Made by a program: the position numbers and the translations under genes. The notes beneath the pieces are model-generated. The model was given only the letters and a program-made list of their open reading frames with translations, was not told the DNA's origin and ran no database searches. Below, piece after piece: positions 1 through 13,685 of a DNA stretch of 64,000 nucleotides (position 1 is the stretch's first letter; every line of letters begins with the position of its first letter). The stretch comes from Sipunculus nudus (lineage: Eukaryota; Annelida; Sipuncula; Golfingiida; Sipunculidae): positions 38,158,659 through 38,222,658 of the forward strand of contig CM049313.1 of the NCBI GenBank assembly GCA_026874595.1, given 5' to 3'.

Positions 1-1970
1 TCTGTTAGTCATTTAAGATAACTTAGAACTTCAAACTCAGAGAAAACGACGACAGAATCTCCTTTTCCAGAGATGTTTTAGTAACTTGTGTCTTAGAAAT
101 GTAGCTAATCCAATATTAGAAAGGTCTATCGTCGGAGGAGAGCAATAAATGTTGTTAATGCAGTTTACTTTGAATGTTAACGGGGATGTTTTGATGCTCC
201 TAACAACTCGAGTTCTGCTGTGAAATTGTGATCAAATATTCTTCATGACTGGCGTAAAGGCCACACAAATAAGATAATCAACAGAATCACTACTTCCATT
301 TTTCATGAAACATTTTTTTGGCAGATTAGCCCCAAGTCCTTCGTTTAATCACTAAATGTTATAATAATATTATTTTTCACACAAAGAAAAAAAAAATGGA
401 AAAACTTCATTCAAGTTGGAAAAATCTTATATTTTTTACGACTGGTCAATATCGGAAAATGACCCATTAGCTATATTTTTAGGTTCTTAAGTCCGTAGAC
501 CATTTCTGGCTGGGAACTGAAGAACATATTTACCATTAATAAAGCAAACAAGCATCACTTTGATATAACATTTACCAATCCACTCTGATCAGAATGGGCC
601 ATAAAAACAGATATGCAGATACTTACAGAGTTGTGAGGTTAGGAAAATATAACAGGATATCATTTTGGAGCACCTGCAATTCGGGTTGGTCCTCTATCAC
701 TCTGCAACAAGAAGACACAGTTCATGAATAAACGTTTATTACTCATTATTATTTCTTTCTTCATAAACATTTACCATGTTTGAGGGTTGAAGGGGTGTTA
801 ATAGGACAGAACTGTTTATTTCCAGTAGCACTGAGAAATTTCAAGCGGTCAAAACCTTAAGTCCTCTGGCTTAGGTCTATACCACAACTTTGCACCAATT
901 TTACCAGATCATGATTTGTATGTCTTGCTGGGCGATTGAGACCCGTCACTAGACCTAATTACCAATGACATCCTCTATCATCTATAAGTTTTTAAAATCT
1001 CCGGAGAGTTGAAAAAGATACAAGAATTGAAATGTAAAAAAAACCCAGGAAATGTAAAGTCTGGAGGTAATGATATACCTACTAATCCTAAAAATATCAA
1101 GACATCAGCTGTTTTTTTTTGTAATATCCCAGGTCATAATTGAGCTCCAACCTGGTCTAGCTTTCGTTTTACGACATATACGCGGCGTATATCAAAGAAT
1201 GAAGAGGCAAAGGAGAATTTAAAAAATTGCCCTGAAAAAAATTCGTATACATCAAATATGGTGTCTATAACTGATTTGTCCCACATGCCCCGCCTCCTAG
1301 CTTGGTCGACGGTCACGCGTATCATTTTTTTTGGCTGCGCATCGCGTTATCTCAGAATGTCAAACTTAGGTTGATTATTGGAGGGGAACATTGGAAACGA
1401 GACTCAAGTTTACCATGATTTACTATAGGTCTCCCGGTAAGCAATGTCCATTCAGATTGAGTTACTTAGCTAATCAGAACAAACCGCGTGTATCCGTTAT
1501 TTTTAAAGTCGCATGAAAGTGTAGTAAGAACAAAGGAAAAAACGCCGTATGGGGGACAATTATTGTTCTTCTACAACTTCTGTAAAATATCTTACGTAAA
1601 ATCATAGACACGTCCTAATTCATAAGTTTTTATATTCACAAGCATTTATTTTATCAAGCGGTTAATGAGGTTTATGGTTAAAAGACACCACCGGGAAAAA
1701 TTGTTTTCATATATATTATCACGCCCGCAAGTCCACACACGAGATTGCTAAACCAATTATAGAACTGAGGATGTTTGAAAATTTATTCTTAATAATCTGC
1801 AGCTTTCGCCGAATATTGACAATTGGTGCGCGTGTTGGGAAAATAGAACGTCACACGACTTCTTACAGTTCCCTAGTTAGCTAGAAAAAGAAAAATATAA
1901 TTATTCAAACATAGAATGGTGTATCTTAAACCCGTCCACAGTGTCAGTGATAGACAAAGTAGTCCTTATT
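1..1970. other. AT-rich non-coding DNA
   Basis: Only very short open frames are present, none with recognisable domains. There are scattered A and T homopolymers. I see no tandem array, transposon end or RNA gene in this stretch. Confidence 0.5.
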
Positions 1971-2065
1971 ATAACTGTGCCCTGCCTGCATGACTGTGTC
2001 CTGCCTATATGACTGTGTCCTGCCTGTATGACTGTGTCCTGCCTGTATGACTGTGTCCTGCCTAT
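1971..2065. repeat. 19-bp minisatellite, five units
   Basis: Five head-to-tail 19-bp units of the form ATGACTGTGTCCTGCCTRT start at 1971, 1990, 2009, 2028 and 2047. The first unit is the most diverged and the last four differ at a single position (G or A). Short open frames on both strands here are by-products of the array. Confidence 0.9.
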
Positions 2066-2259
2066 ATGGTGCTTTCCATTTATGTATTGGTCTTATGAGA
2101 AGAATACGACTCATGATGCCATTGTCACTTCTAAAAGATCTCCTAAATTTTGAGGTTAGAAATGAAACTGGACATTCCGTTAGTCTTAAATCTTTAAGCG
2201 GAGACCTTAAAAAATACCCATGGACCATAAAGTCTTGGAGAATAATTTGTTCTTATTAA

Positions 2260-4640
2260 TTATTAATTTATCAGCGGCAGAGTGGCGGTCGTAACAAGCT
2301 CGTACACTGGTTGGGCGTCTATTAAATTCAATAACGCAATGGGTCCGTTAATCTCTCGATGGCAAATGAGAGCTCGAAGCTTTAAATTAGTTTTGCTCTA
2401 ATCAAAATAAACCATTTTCCCGAGGCGCAATAATTACAAAAGACGATTAATTCATGCATTCACAAATAGTCCGTTTTGAGGTATAAAATAAGGATTTAAT
2501 AAGATGTGCAACATCCTCCCTATTGCTATGACTTACAATAAGCTTTATCCATTACTTCCTTGTTACCGTATGACTTACAGGTATATATAAGCTGTGCAAC
2601 AACCCCCCCCCCCCCCCGTTGCTATGACTATAGACAATAAGCTTTATCTGTTACTGCATTACTACGATTTCACTTACGGGTATTTAACTTCATTATTATG
2701 TTTATACCTAAGTTCGTCTACTATTAAGGTGTTGAGTAATGAAGAAAAATAATGGATATTTGGTTGAAATAGAACTAAACTGAAACATTTTGCCCTCGAA
2801 AAGCTGTCATTATCTTCCATATGTATATACTAGTATCATTTGTGCCTGTCTTTGGGTGGGTTTCTAGATTAGAGCATGTGAATTTTTATTTAAAAAATGG
2901 CGATCTAGTTCCTACATATATTATATGCCATATTCATATACAGAGCAGAGAGTTCTATCGTTTCTCCTGAAGAGCAAATATTTTTATTCAGTGTGTAGTT
3001 CATCACTGACGTCAGCTGATGTCTACATCCCTTGGATACCAAGGTCGGACGTGTTACCAAGCATAGCATTCTAACTACGTAGTATGCCAGTTTCTCACGA
3101 TATCTTATTAATTTGTCAATAATTTATCAGCATTCTTTTAAATTCACGGTGAAAAGACAGGATATCTAGCTTTTTAGGCGGAAACTTTATAGTAAACATT
3201 ATGATAAAGACAGGGACCACTTGAAGTGGGGGGGGGGGGGGGGGGGGGGGCTGGTCTGCAATAGATTTAAGCCTATATCCTCAGCTAATCTTAATGTAAT
3301 TTCCATCTACCGCCGGGGGTTAATCAGTAACGGGGTCATCTGAAATCGCTACACCAGGAGTGAGTTGCTGCGACATTGACGTATTACATGACGTAACTGT
3401 TTTTCATGCATTCTTGCAATTTATGGCGGGCTCGCCTTCAAATGAAGCCCATCAGTCTCACGACGAAAGCTTAGTGAGCTTCCAACAGACAGTACCAGTA
3501 GCTGTTGACATTTTCGTATGCCAGAGGCATTTGTTGACCGCCGGAAGCGGAACAACAAAGCAATTTATCAGTGCTTCGTTCAACCTGCCCTGCCTTGTTT
3601 CAGACTAATTATTCTGTTTTTGAGTGCATTTCTCCCACTTGGTATGGATGAGTACCACGATGATAATGTTCAATCCAGGGACGAGGGCAGGCTTGAACAG
3701 GCACTGTTCAGACCCCTCGGAAAGGGATTTGGGATTCAAGTGCCCTTGGACACCCCCCTCCGCCAGATCCGCTACTGGATCTTTTCGCTGTCACAGCATC
3801 CCGTACCTTACCACACGATCCTTTGTGTCAGATAAATTCAAGAACCTGCGTGTTATGATGTGTGTACCGGTCTCTACTAACCCTTACCTAATCTGTCCTT
3901 CGAATCACTCTCATTGGCTCTAAAATCCAATTAATCTTGGACATCTTCACAATAGTTTCCGCCCCACAGACACGACCCGTGAGTTAAATCTACCTTAACC
4001 AAGTTTGAGATGGACTCCTTGACTATTTAGGGCACTCAAGACGTAACCATGAATATTAAACATATACTGTCACAAAATTTTATACTCCGACCAGAAGTAA
4101 AAGATGTATTTTCAAAATTCTTAAAGTAATAATTTGTGTTAAATTTCTGTTTAATCATGATATTTTATTAATTAAAATACGTATTGAATTTGTATGCCAT
4201 TCAATCCTGGGAATCCTGGCGGTGACCGATAACCGGCAGACGACAGCGTTGCCAGGGGTGATTATGAAATGAACATATTGTATGATTTCTGTTGTAGCTC
4301 GTAGCACCGAAAGCGTCGAATACTTCGTTTCACATAGCACCATTCTCATTAGATCTGTATATGCCTTTGGGATATATCAATAAACCCGAGACGTTATAAT
4401 TCTCCACCACGAAACAGAAGCTATTTGCCCCAGATGACAGACATAGAGTCACCATCGCACGAGGCAGTTCTCTTTCAGTTGGCTCTTGGGAGGACGCTGT
4501 TTGAAGCGGACAGCTCCGAGTGTGTAAATCTCCTCGGGCAGCTCCAGTTTTAATATTTAAAGAACCTGACTTTTGTTTAAAGAACGTTTGCTTCCAGACG
4601 ATTGCAATCGACATTTTTTCAGGCCTTGGGTCAGAATAAG
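2260..4640. other. Non-coding DNA with homopolymer runs
   Basis: The stretch contains a 15-base C run at 2603-2617 and a 23-base G run at 3228-3250. Around 3600-3830 the base composition is richer in G+C and gives overlapping short open frames. The segment reading, on the minus strand, GCGGATC followed closely by GGGGGGTGTCC (about 3750-3790) resembles the G-rich ends of dispersed repeats rather than an exon. No host gene is recognised. Confidence 0.4.
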
Positions 4641-4641
4641 T

Positions 4642-4828
4642 GACTCTAACATAAAGGTGATATGTGAAGTACGTATTATTGAGAATTTAGAGACTCTAAC
4701 ATAACGGTGATATGTGAAGCACATTTTAATGAGAATTAAGAGACTAACATAACGGTGATAAGTGAAGCACATATTAATGAGAATTTAGAGACTCTAACAT
4801 AATGGTGATATGTGTAGTACATATTAAT
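4642..4828. repeat. About 50-bp tandem repeat, 3.7 units
   Basis: Units starting GACTCTAACATAA begin at 4642, 4692, 4742 (shortened to GACTAACATAA) and 4789. Each continues with GGTGATATGTGAAG and ATTAATGAGAATT. Spacing is 50, 50 and 47 bp, with a few substitutions between units. Minus-strand short open frames here only reflect the array. Confidence 0.85.
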
Positions 4829-5582
4829 GTAATGATAATTTATTAAAAACAAAGGATGAACATTCTACAAAATGACTTGAAACTAGATTTTACCTCGTGC
4901 AACCAAATTTACCGTCGATGTAGGTTATTTTGACGAGTCAAAGAAACTGAGACTATATTGAACATTAACCTAACTGATGAGTAAATATAATAAACAATGA
5001 ACCGTTCGCTGTGTTGCCGAACCTCCATGATTGCGTTTTACAATGCCTTAAGGGCAAGGCAGATCTTCGTTTCCGATGACCTCCTAATCTGACGTTCGTT
5101 TGAACACAAGGAGATAAAATGGAACTGAACGACCTTGCCCACCAAAGCCTACTGTCATGTCACCGCTTTTTATATGAGTGCATGCAGACATCCGTATAAA
5201 TCACCGAGCTAACGCTAATGGTATTGTCGAACACAAAGGGACAAAAGAAGGTTCTCATAAAAGATTACCATCAATGTACCTACTGCCCCACGACCTGTCA
5301 TATTTATCAAGTACAGCGATTAAACGATTTCATTGCATTCTTTGCGTCTTACAACGGTAACCGTCGGCCACATTTACATAGGTAAACATAAAGGTTTTTG
5401 AGGGTGGCTTAAATTGAAACACTGCTGAATACAACTTTGCTGACATCATGAAAACGCAGACATCAGTGAAATGCAGACTCGGTTGTGTATCCTCTTTAGT
5501 CTTGCCCGTATGTCGAAATATGTGTTACTGCAGCGAAAAGCAAAAGATAGTAAAACTCGCACCAATGTCAAAACGATAGGTC

Positions 5583-5598
5583 ATATATATATATATAT

Positions 5599-5650
<52 letters not shown>
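5583..5650. repeat. (TA)n microsatellite
   Basis: A nearly pure TA dinucleotide run with one C interruption at 5601. The Ile-Tyr polypeptide it would encode is not a real protein. Confidence 0.95.
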
Positions 5651-5652
<2 letters not shown>

Positions 5653-5659
5653 CACATAA

Positions 5660-7500
5660 AATCTGCATGTAAAATCTGTAATCCTTAAGACATAAAAAAA
5701 TATATATAACTCATACTCATTCATACTTAGTTGTATCTTCATTTAGTGGACACAGACCCTGCCAGGATATGGCTTATATATAAACATAATAGTCAGCATA
5801 TTACGATCATCTGAACAATTTAAGACTCGACTGTTACTTTGAGGGTTCAAGGGTAAAGACTCTTCAGCTAATCGGATCGCTGAAAAATCCAAGGGCATAC
5901 ATTTCCTGCAAAAAAGTATTAAAAAAAAAAAAACGAAAAAATCATTTTAGCAATGATCACAATGCCGAGTTCATGATAACTGACTTGGGGGGGGGGTGCA
6001 CGGTAACAAAAAATGGCCGTTAGGAAAAGCATATTTTTGGTGCAAAGCAAATAAAAACAGTTGTAAGTTTGAAAAGACATATGTGGAAATATATAATAAT
6101 GTTTACGTCTCAGTGTCAAAAGCATACAGATGAGGTAATAAATTCATTCAGAGTAACTTCTCCAACTCACAAAAAGGCTTAAAAAACTACATGACCAACT
6201 AATGGGTCTGTCTGGGGGCATGGGTACTGCGCGTAATGTTTCTTTTCTGTTTTTGGGGAAATGGAGCAGCACCGTGTGTTAGGGTTAAATGAAATTTAAA
6301 TGCAAACCAAAACACTCCGGTATAAACCCCACCATTATTGGTAAAATAGATTCATAATGAAATCATCCTACATGTAACAATAAATAAAAGTTAAATAACG
6401 GACCCGAATACTTATTGTCAGCCGTCGCCGACAAGTGGCGGGGAAAAGTCTGCCTTTGATTAAAAACAAGGTAAATTGCATGTTTAAGAAATGCAAGTAT
6501 GCAATGAATACGTATGTTGTGTTAGTTTCCCGGTAGTAGATGCTCCAAGCTTACCCTAATTACAAATTTATTTGAATTTCCAATGGCGCCATTAAAGTAG
6601 TGTGTGACTTTTATCTGATTACACCACTTCCCACTGATTCTGTTGAAATAATGAATGTTTATACGCATATGTTTATTTGAAAATGCGGCTGAAAAGTATA
6701 TTATCGTTTAGTGGGGAAAAAGACTTATACCTGTATATAAAATTGATAACCTTGTTGCCAATTGGTAAACTGAAATCGCTACACCGCAAAGGGGTGGATC
6801 AAGGATTTCGGAAAGTAGAGGGGGGGGGGGAGGGTCCTAACCAGGAGGACTAATGGCAAAAAAGGACTAAATGCCTAAAAAGGCCCCAGGTTTAGAAAAG
6901 GGTCTGAAACACTTCTTAAGGAAATGTTATATGCCAATTGCCTATTCTTCCACTCGATCATTAAATTTTGCTAAATACAAATTTTTGCAGAAAATCATCC
7001 CAGCACACGGTCTCAGTACCTCCCCTACCGCTGGTTTACACCTTGTTATAATTCAGCGTGTAAGTAAAAACGGTCCTGGCCGTGTGACCAGAGGTCCGAT
7101 TTAACGAAACTGACAGATGCCAAATAAGGTGTAGTCGTGAAAGAGCCGATTGTTACACTGGTTGTAAACCTGAAAAGAAAAGGGGAAACGCAGGTGGAGA
7201 TCGCGCTATATTTATGTAAGCGCCAGTGATCGCGCCCTGTCCACTTTTCTTAAAACTCGTGTATAAGAAAAAAGCAAACAATTTCAGTGCTATATATTGC
7301 AGACAAACGTATTATTTTTAAAAAAAGCTACGCTCTTTTGTGTGTTAATTCACCCTGCTTTGTACATGATTATAGACCACTTTAAACGAATCTATGAGAA
7401 ATGTGACAAAAATGTGGAGCAACACTTAACCATGTTAGCTTACGTATTATTTATGATCAGGCTTTAGGGCTGACTGTACAGTAATTTTGTTCGTGCAAAA
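5660..7500. other. Non-coding DNA
   Basis: AT-rich sequence with short A and G runs (for example a G run near 5985 and another at about 6822). The segment CTGAAATCGCTACACC at 6770 followed by a G run near 6820 recurs in part elsewhere and probably marks an old dispersed repeat. No gene is recognised. Confidence 0.4.
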
Positions 7501-7505
7501 TCAAA

Positions 7506-8051
7506 ACACAAACCCTTAACTAAATGTATGCTACTTGTGCTTAGAACTAATGCCCTTCCTACGTTGGCAGTTACGCTTCAGAAAAAGATTGTAAAGATTT
7601 TTTTTCCCTTTCTTCCGCTACAGAATAGCTAAGAAAGTAGGACATTCGAATCACGGCCATAAATTTATTTTTATCATATCACATTTTATACTGCAACTAA
7701 ATAATATACCAAAATAACATATGATAAGGTAAAACAATCTTCAGATATTTCTTCCGATTCAGTTCGTGTATACCAGCTAACACAAACCCTTAACTAAATG
7801 TATGCTACTTGTGCTTAGAACTAATGCCCTTCCTACGTTGGCAGTTACGCTTCAGAAAAAGATTGTAAAGATTTTTTCCCTTTCTTCCGCTACAGAATAG
7901 CTAAGAAAGTAGGACATTCGAATCACAGCCATAAATTTATTTTTATCATATCACATTTTATACTGCAACTAAATAATATACCAAAATAACATATGATAAG
8001 GTATAACAATCTTCAGATATTTCTTCCGATTCAGTTCGTGTACACCAGCTA
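7506..8051. repeat. 274-bp direct tandem duplication
   Basis: The segment starting ACACAAACCCTTAAC at 7506 starts again at 7780, giving two head-to-tail copies of about 274 and 272 bp. They differ by only a handful of changes, including a T-run length change, CACGGCC versus CACAGCC, and GTATAC versus GTACAC. The similarity implies a recent local duplication. Neither copy has a convincing open reading frame. Confidence 0.92.
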
Positions 8052-8059
8052 ACTTTAAC

Positions 8060-10770
8060 ATATGATGGAGAGTATGCCTCGTTTATACTAGAAAAAACGA
8101 GCTTGGGTTGATTCCCTTTGCTGCAAAATGCTATTTATATCTTAAGCTATCTTACATTTAATGGGCTTTATGTCTAGAGAAAGCAATCAATATTAATCTA
8201 CCAAGTTCTTAAGAGCAATATCGCAAGGGGAACTATGTGATTTAGTATAGTTGGTGATATTAAAAGGATTCTTTCGCCTGGAAACTCCCAGCCTGGTCTT
8301 ATAGCGACAAGAAACACCTAGAAAACTTGAAAGAAGCTTGATGAAAAGACTCAAGTAAGCTTGCCCTCTGGTCGACTAATCAATGACCATCACAAGTGTT
8401 CCTCAGACTTCTAATCTTATAACAAATAATTTTGTAAATTACGGCATTTTTCCATAAACATGAATGTTAAAAATTTTATTTCGGAATTTACTTCAGAAGC
8501 CGGGGAGACTACCAATACAATATTTTAACAACACCATCTCTGCGGAAATCATTTAAAACGGGACTTGAACACGAATCCCCGTGGATCGGGGTCATGTCTT
8601 TGCGTGAACACCAGTCACCTTGTAATAAACGCCGGCACTCGCCTAAAGGGCTTTAATTCTATCATGAATCAATAACATTTCTCCTGTGATCTCCGTACAT
8701 ACATACCTGATATCAGCTTGATCATTTTTCATTCAGCTATAATAACACGCTGACACACAAGAATCAAACCATCAAGGACAGATCATAAAACCATCAAGAA
8801 CCCGCCTCGACACTGGTCAAGACAGAATGACGTCAAACTAAACTGTTGTCACACGACATCTCTATGACCACACCTACCTCGGAAATGCCGCTGTTTAGTC
8901 TTGCAGTGTCGGGAATGATACCAATTGTATCCCAAGGGGGAACTCCCATTTTTTTCATTGGTTGAATTTGATATTATTTGAGAAATTTACCAAAAGGATC
9001 TACCGTAGCACAATTAAAAAAAAACTACTTTTATGCAACGGGCGAACTCGGCCACGAAACTGGCCAAAGATCGGGTAATATTCCAATGACAATGATCGTC
9101 AAGCATTTAACGTGAACTAGGGATTATATTTATTTTATTCTGATTGTTACTCCAATTTTATCGGTGATCGATGTCAACATTTCTCTGAAATTCGCTTTAA
9201 CGTCACTCATGACGTCACTCATGTCTTATATCTATGCAGTGGGAGAAAAGCTCACGAACACTTTACTTTTTTGCACTTTCTGGTACATACGTTTCTATAT
9301 TACATAAGGCAAAGTGTTCACATTTCAGTGTTACCACGATGTGTAATTTAAAAAATGATTCCTTGTGAGGAACACGTGTAAAAAAATATGTTAACCCCTA
9401 TTGGTATCATTATTAACATTTCTTTGCCGTCTTTGTTGTCAGTCACAGAACCCATGGATATTCAACTAACATACGGAAAGATTTACAAAAATGTTGAGTT
9501 TTAACTATTTTTTTGCAAACATCGCACGCTGTCAGATAATTAGCCAACATTTTCAACGGTTGGGCTGATCCATTATTGCTTAAAGGTTGAGAGACGTTGA
9601 CAAATGACGAAAATATTTGTTTCTTTATCGAGATTGGCACTTTAAGGCACAAATTATCCTGTGCTGCCGTTCCGACCTTTCGGTTGACACCCTCATGTCA
9701 GAAAGGAAATAAGTACCGATAAGCCCTTGCCGCATTCGAGAAGATATATGGGATGAGCTTTACACGTTTCAGGTGAGAGCTTCGAGTCTCAAATGATTTC
9801 TTGTGTATTTGTGTGATTACATACACTTATACAGCGAGACCCAAAATTTGTTTCCTACCATTTTAATCAGACATGCTCACTCCTTGCCAGATCAGCCAAC
9901 TGCATCAAGTGTAGCCTGCACTTACAGATCGGTTAAGTTTAACATGCCTATTTTTACCTTCATACACACGAGTAAGGCTTGCGTCATACTAGTACCCCAC
10001 CTGCGTGTATGTTTGAATTCTTAAATTGTAGTTCGAATGCCATAACGGTATAATGAGTAGTCGAGGTTTAAAAGGCTGATAGTGTAAACTTCAAAAGTTG
10101 TTTCCCGATTTAAATTTATACGACAGACCTCTCTCTCTCTCACACACACACACATATGCACAAGACTGATTTAGACATTTGTTATCCGACTTTGAACCTA
10201 TTCCTGGTTAATTGGACTCGATTTATCTGGAATTCTACAGAACGTAAACCAGCATACATCAAGCTTCTTTAGCCCACAAGGCTGGCGATAGATGATGAAC
10301 TCGGTGAACTTTCAGTCTCGAGCCTTTCCTTTTACAGAGAGTGAAAGTGATTGAGCAGCTAGTGAAAGCCTTGGCATGAACGGAACGGTCACGTGATCAA
10401 ACGATGGCGGTCTCCCTCGGGGCGGGCGGATAATTGGTGTGAGAATTCTATCTTACTTGGCCTGTACCCGTAATCCAGTTATCCGTTTTTTTTACGTGTT
10501 GATTAAATGTATTATCAGCTGAAAGAACGGCGCAGAATATTTACATGCCTCTATGTTTTCCACCTAAAAACATCGAAGGAAGACAAACGCAATTTATATT
10601 GGTTTTATATTTATATTGGTTTTATTGCTTGCTCGCGAGGACAATAAATTATGCTGCCACTTAAATAATATTATATGGTCTGTCTAATTTTGCAAGTCAT
10701 TGACAAAAGAAAGGGACACTTTGGCCTCCTGTTTTTCTGGTTTTCTCACGCATACAACTGACATAAAAAA
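8060..10770. other. Non-coding DNA
   Basis: No recognisable coding or mobile-element feature. A weak tRNA-B-box-like string lies on the minus strand near 8560-8585 but lacks a convincing A box. A short CT/CA dinucleotide stretch lies at about 10131-10155. Confidence 0.4.
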
Positions 10771-10778
10771 TATATTAA

Positions 10779-10812
<34 letters not shown>

Positions 10813-10818
10813 GTATTA

Positions 10819-10864
<46 letters not shown>
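10779..10864. repeat. (ATA/TAA)n trinucleotide repeat
   Basis: An AAT-type trinucleotide array with a short imperfect segment near 10811-10820. Confidence 0.95.
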
Positions 10865-10866
<2 letters not shown>

Positions 10867-11100
10867 TTCAAAGTGCTTAATTCTAAAACATTAACAATGA
10901 CGTGTATGAAAATTCTGGCTATGAGCAACTCATGTTTCTTTTTTTCATATTATCAACATGAGCCTGATCAATAGTGACAAAAATATTATGGAAATTTACA
11001 TTAAGAGTATAATGTTCTACCAATGTTATAATTTCATCAATAACGCCACATTAATGCTGAAGGTTAGAAGATCACGATAATGATGTTAATCTTGAGACTG

Positions 11101-11492
11101 TTATCATGATATGATGTAGAAAATGGTGGTATATTATTGATACTGTTATTATGATGTGATTAAAAAATGGTGGTATATAATTGATCTTGTTATCATGATA
11201 TGATGTTGAAAATGGGGGTATATGGTTGATATTGTTATCATGATATGATGTAAAAAATAGTGGTATATTACTAATATTGCAATCATGATATGATGTTGAA
11301 AATGGGGGTATATTGTTGATATTGTTATCATGATATGATGTTGAAAATGGTGGTATATTATTGATATTGTTATCATGCTATGATGTTGAAAATGGTGGTA
11401 TATTCATTTTGTTTTCATATAAATGATGTTAAAAATTGTGGTATATTTATTATATTGTAATCATGATATGATGTTGAAAATGGTGGTATATT
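11101..11492. repeat. About 45-bp minisatellite, nine units
   Basis: About nine units carry the core TTATCATGATATGATG followed by AAAATGGTGGTATATTATTGAT. They begin near 11101, 11147, 11190, 11235, 11280, 11326, 11371, 11412 and 11458. Unit lengths are 41-46 bp, and variants have GGGGG or ATGTGATT in place of the consensus. A minus-strand open frame of 15-residue repeats (Ile-Thr-Ile-Ser-Ile-Ile-Tyr-His type) exists only because 45 is divisible by three. Confidence 0.88.
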
Positions 11493-11499
11493 AACTTTC

Positions 11500-13640
11500 A
11501 GTGAATGCAGCCGTTATGGTGGTGGTAGTGGGAGTGGTAGCGTTGTTGATGGGGGTTATGCTGGTGGTGACGATGTTGTTGGTTGTCGAAAACAGGACTC
11601 ATAACCTGAGGATAGTGAATTTATATCTCAACCGAGCAGCGGTGACATTTTTAACGTTCGGCCCTCATCAATTACAGTGAGTGCCCTGCAGGCTTAATGG
11701 CAAGGCTGTGCCCTTCAGCCGGGTATCTCTCACACATGGAGGTTCTTAGGTGGTATGACCTAGCAATGGGGTTGATCACATACCCAGGCCCCGCATGTTC
11801 GGTAGTCACACCCGGTGAACACCAGGATATAAATGAGAGGATCTGTCACGACAATCCTGAGAATATTCCAGGAAAGAGAAGAAAGAAAACAATACAGCAT
11901 TGAAAGGATAACCTTGTGACGTAAAAGTTAAGAGAGCTCCGGGCATGTCGTGAGAGGGAGGCGCAGCATGCATTCAGCAATCAGGCTAATTGTGTCGACG
12001 GATATGATGCGAGTTTAGAATAACTGCACTAATGATGAACCTTATCCACGTCCGTCCGTCTGATAATTTCCCGCGGAACCTTCATTGTCATCCTCAGATA
12101 TCAATAATGATTTAATGGGTGGACATTTGTTCTGATATTTGATGCCCTGGATACTGTGGCGTGTTTGTATAACTTGTCCAAGAGGTAAACAGATTAATTC
12201 ATTTACTAATTGGTGGAGTGGACATACTCTTTAAGAAGATCACGCGGTGCGCCTCACGACTCCACGGTCGACCCAGGGGACCACTATAGCCTAGCATATA
12301 ACAACAGCCATGGCTTTGGTCAGTGTGGCTGGAAAAAATTAAAGTGGAGCATGGGGATATTATGGTTGACATTTACATGTTTTTCCTTCATTGTTTCGGG
12401 GAATTTAAGGACTCGCGTTAATACCTAGCTCCCAGTGGCGGGTCTATTGGGGCGGGGGGGGGGGGGGGGTAGGGCTTTGGGGCTTAAATATTGTTATAAT
12501 TTTATCAGTGAATATTTTCTTTATATTATTTAAGTTGTCGTCAAACAAATATCAGCCTTTAATTTAAAAAATAAAGCTAAAAAACAACGGATTTGTTAGG
12601 AGAAACGCGTGTCTACATCATGATCATGTCTTTCTGTGTGTTTTTTTTTAATAATTAGTTGGGTATTTTCCAACAATGGACACAGACATTAAAACTTGTC
12701 TCTCAACCGTGACTTTGTCAAGTTCTTCTCAAGCAATGTTCTAGCTTCTTAAGGCTTTGACATCCTGCTTGTGAACATAAATGATTACAATATTCAATTA
12801 AAAAAACAGCCTTTTTCACCTCGCTTTTTCCTAGAATAAAAACCATTTATTCTTTTTAACAAAACGTTGATATATGATCGTTCAGTTAAGAAACATGTAT
12901 TGTGGACAAAGATTTTGGCTCTATATATCAGCTGGAATTCGCAGTGAGAAATCTGTTTTGATATTATTTTCCTTGCCGCTGTTTAAAAGACTGTACAAAC
13001 AAAAACACTGTACAATACCGTACAAGAACCTAGTAAACTGGCAACATTTAATACCAACAGCATCGTTTAATGGAAGATTTATTATCGATTACAAATGTAT
13101 AAATTACCAGATAAATATGTAAACGATATGCGAACGAAATGCAGACGTATACATGAAAGAGATTGGGTGTTTGAATGTATAGAAACAAGTTATACACTTA
13201 TAAATTTATTTAAACGGCAAGTTATTAATAATTAAAAAAAAATTATATTGAGAAAAATATAATAAGTTGCACATCTGTGCCCATTTACAACAATTTCATT
13301 ATAGACAAGAATATCATAACGTATATGAAGTGAAAAAAATGCAATATATATATTTTGATATCGAGCCGTGGAATCAAGATTTGTTTGTTTCCAGTTACCT
13401 AATTATTCAATGTACAAATAACGACGACATGCTAACAGCAGATTTAATGTGATACTGGCCATACCTTATCCATCAATAACTGATGATTTTTCAAAGACCA
13501 TAATTCAGAAGTTTAGAACAGAAAAGGGACAGTTAAAAAAGGGAAAGAATAATGATTTTATATAGGTATAAATGTAACTTATATTCTGGAAACGCAACCA
13601 AAGATTCACCCATCATCTCATTTTTAATTACAAAAGTTTA
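11500..13640. other. Non-coding DNA
   Basis: Nothing gene-like is recognised. A long G run at about 12453-12469 is preceded by CAGTGGCGGGTCTATTGG, a pattern similar to G-run-linked repeats elsewhere in this window. Short open frames here lack recognisable domains. Confidence 0.4.
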
Positions 13641-13641
13641 C

Positions 13642-13643
<2 letters not shown>

Positions 13644-13682
<39 letters not shown>
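13644..13682. repeat. (CT)n microsatellite
   Basis: An uninterrupted CT dinucleotide run of about 39 bases. Confidence 0.95.

Positions 13683-13685
<3 letters not shown>

Noticed and set aside
3360-3923. Three overlapping open frames of 82-105 codons
   Set aside because: They overlap in different frames, lack domains, and lie in G+C-richer repeat-like sequence.
8540-8640. tRNA-like or SINE-like B box on the minus strand (TGTTCAAGTCC)
   Set aside because: No convincing A box at the right spacing, no cloverleaf and no second copy in the window.
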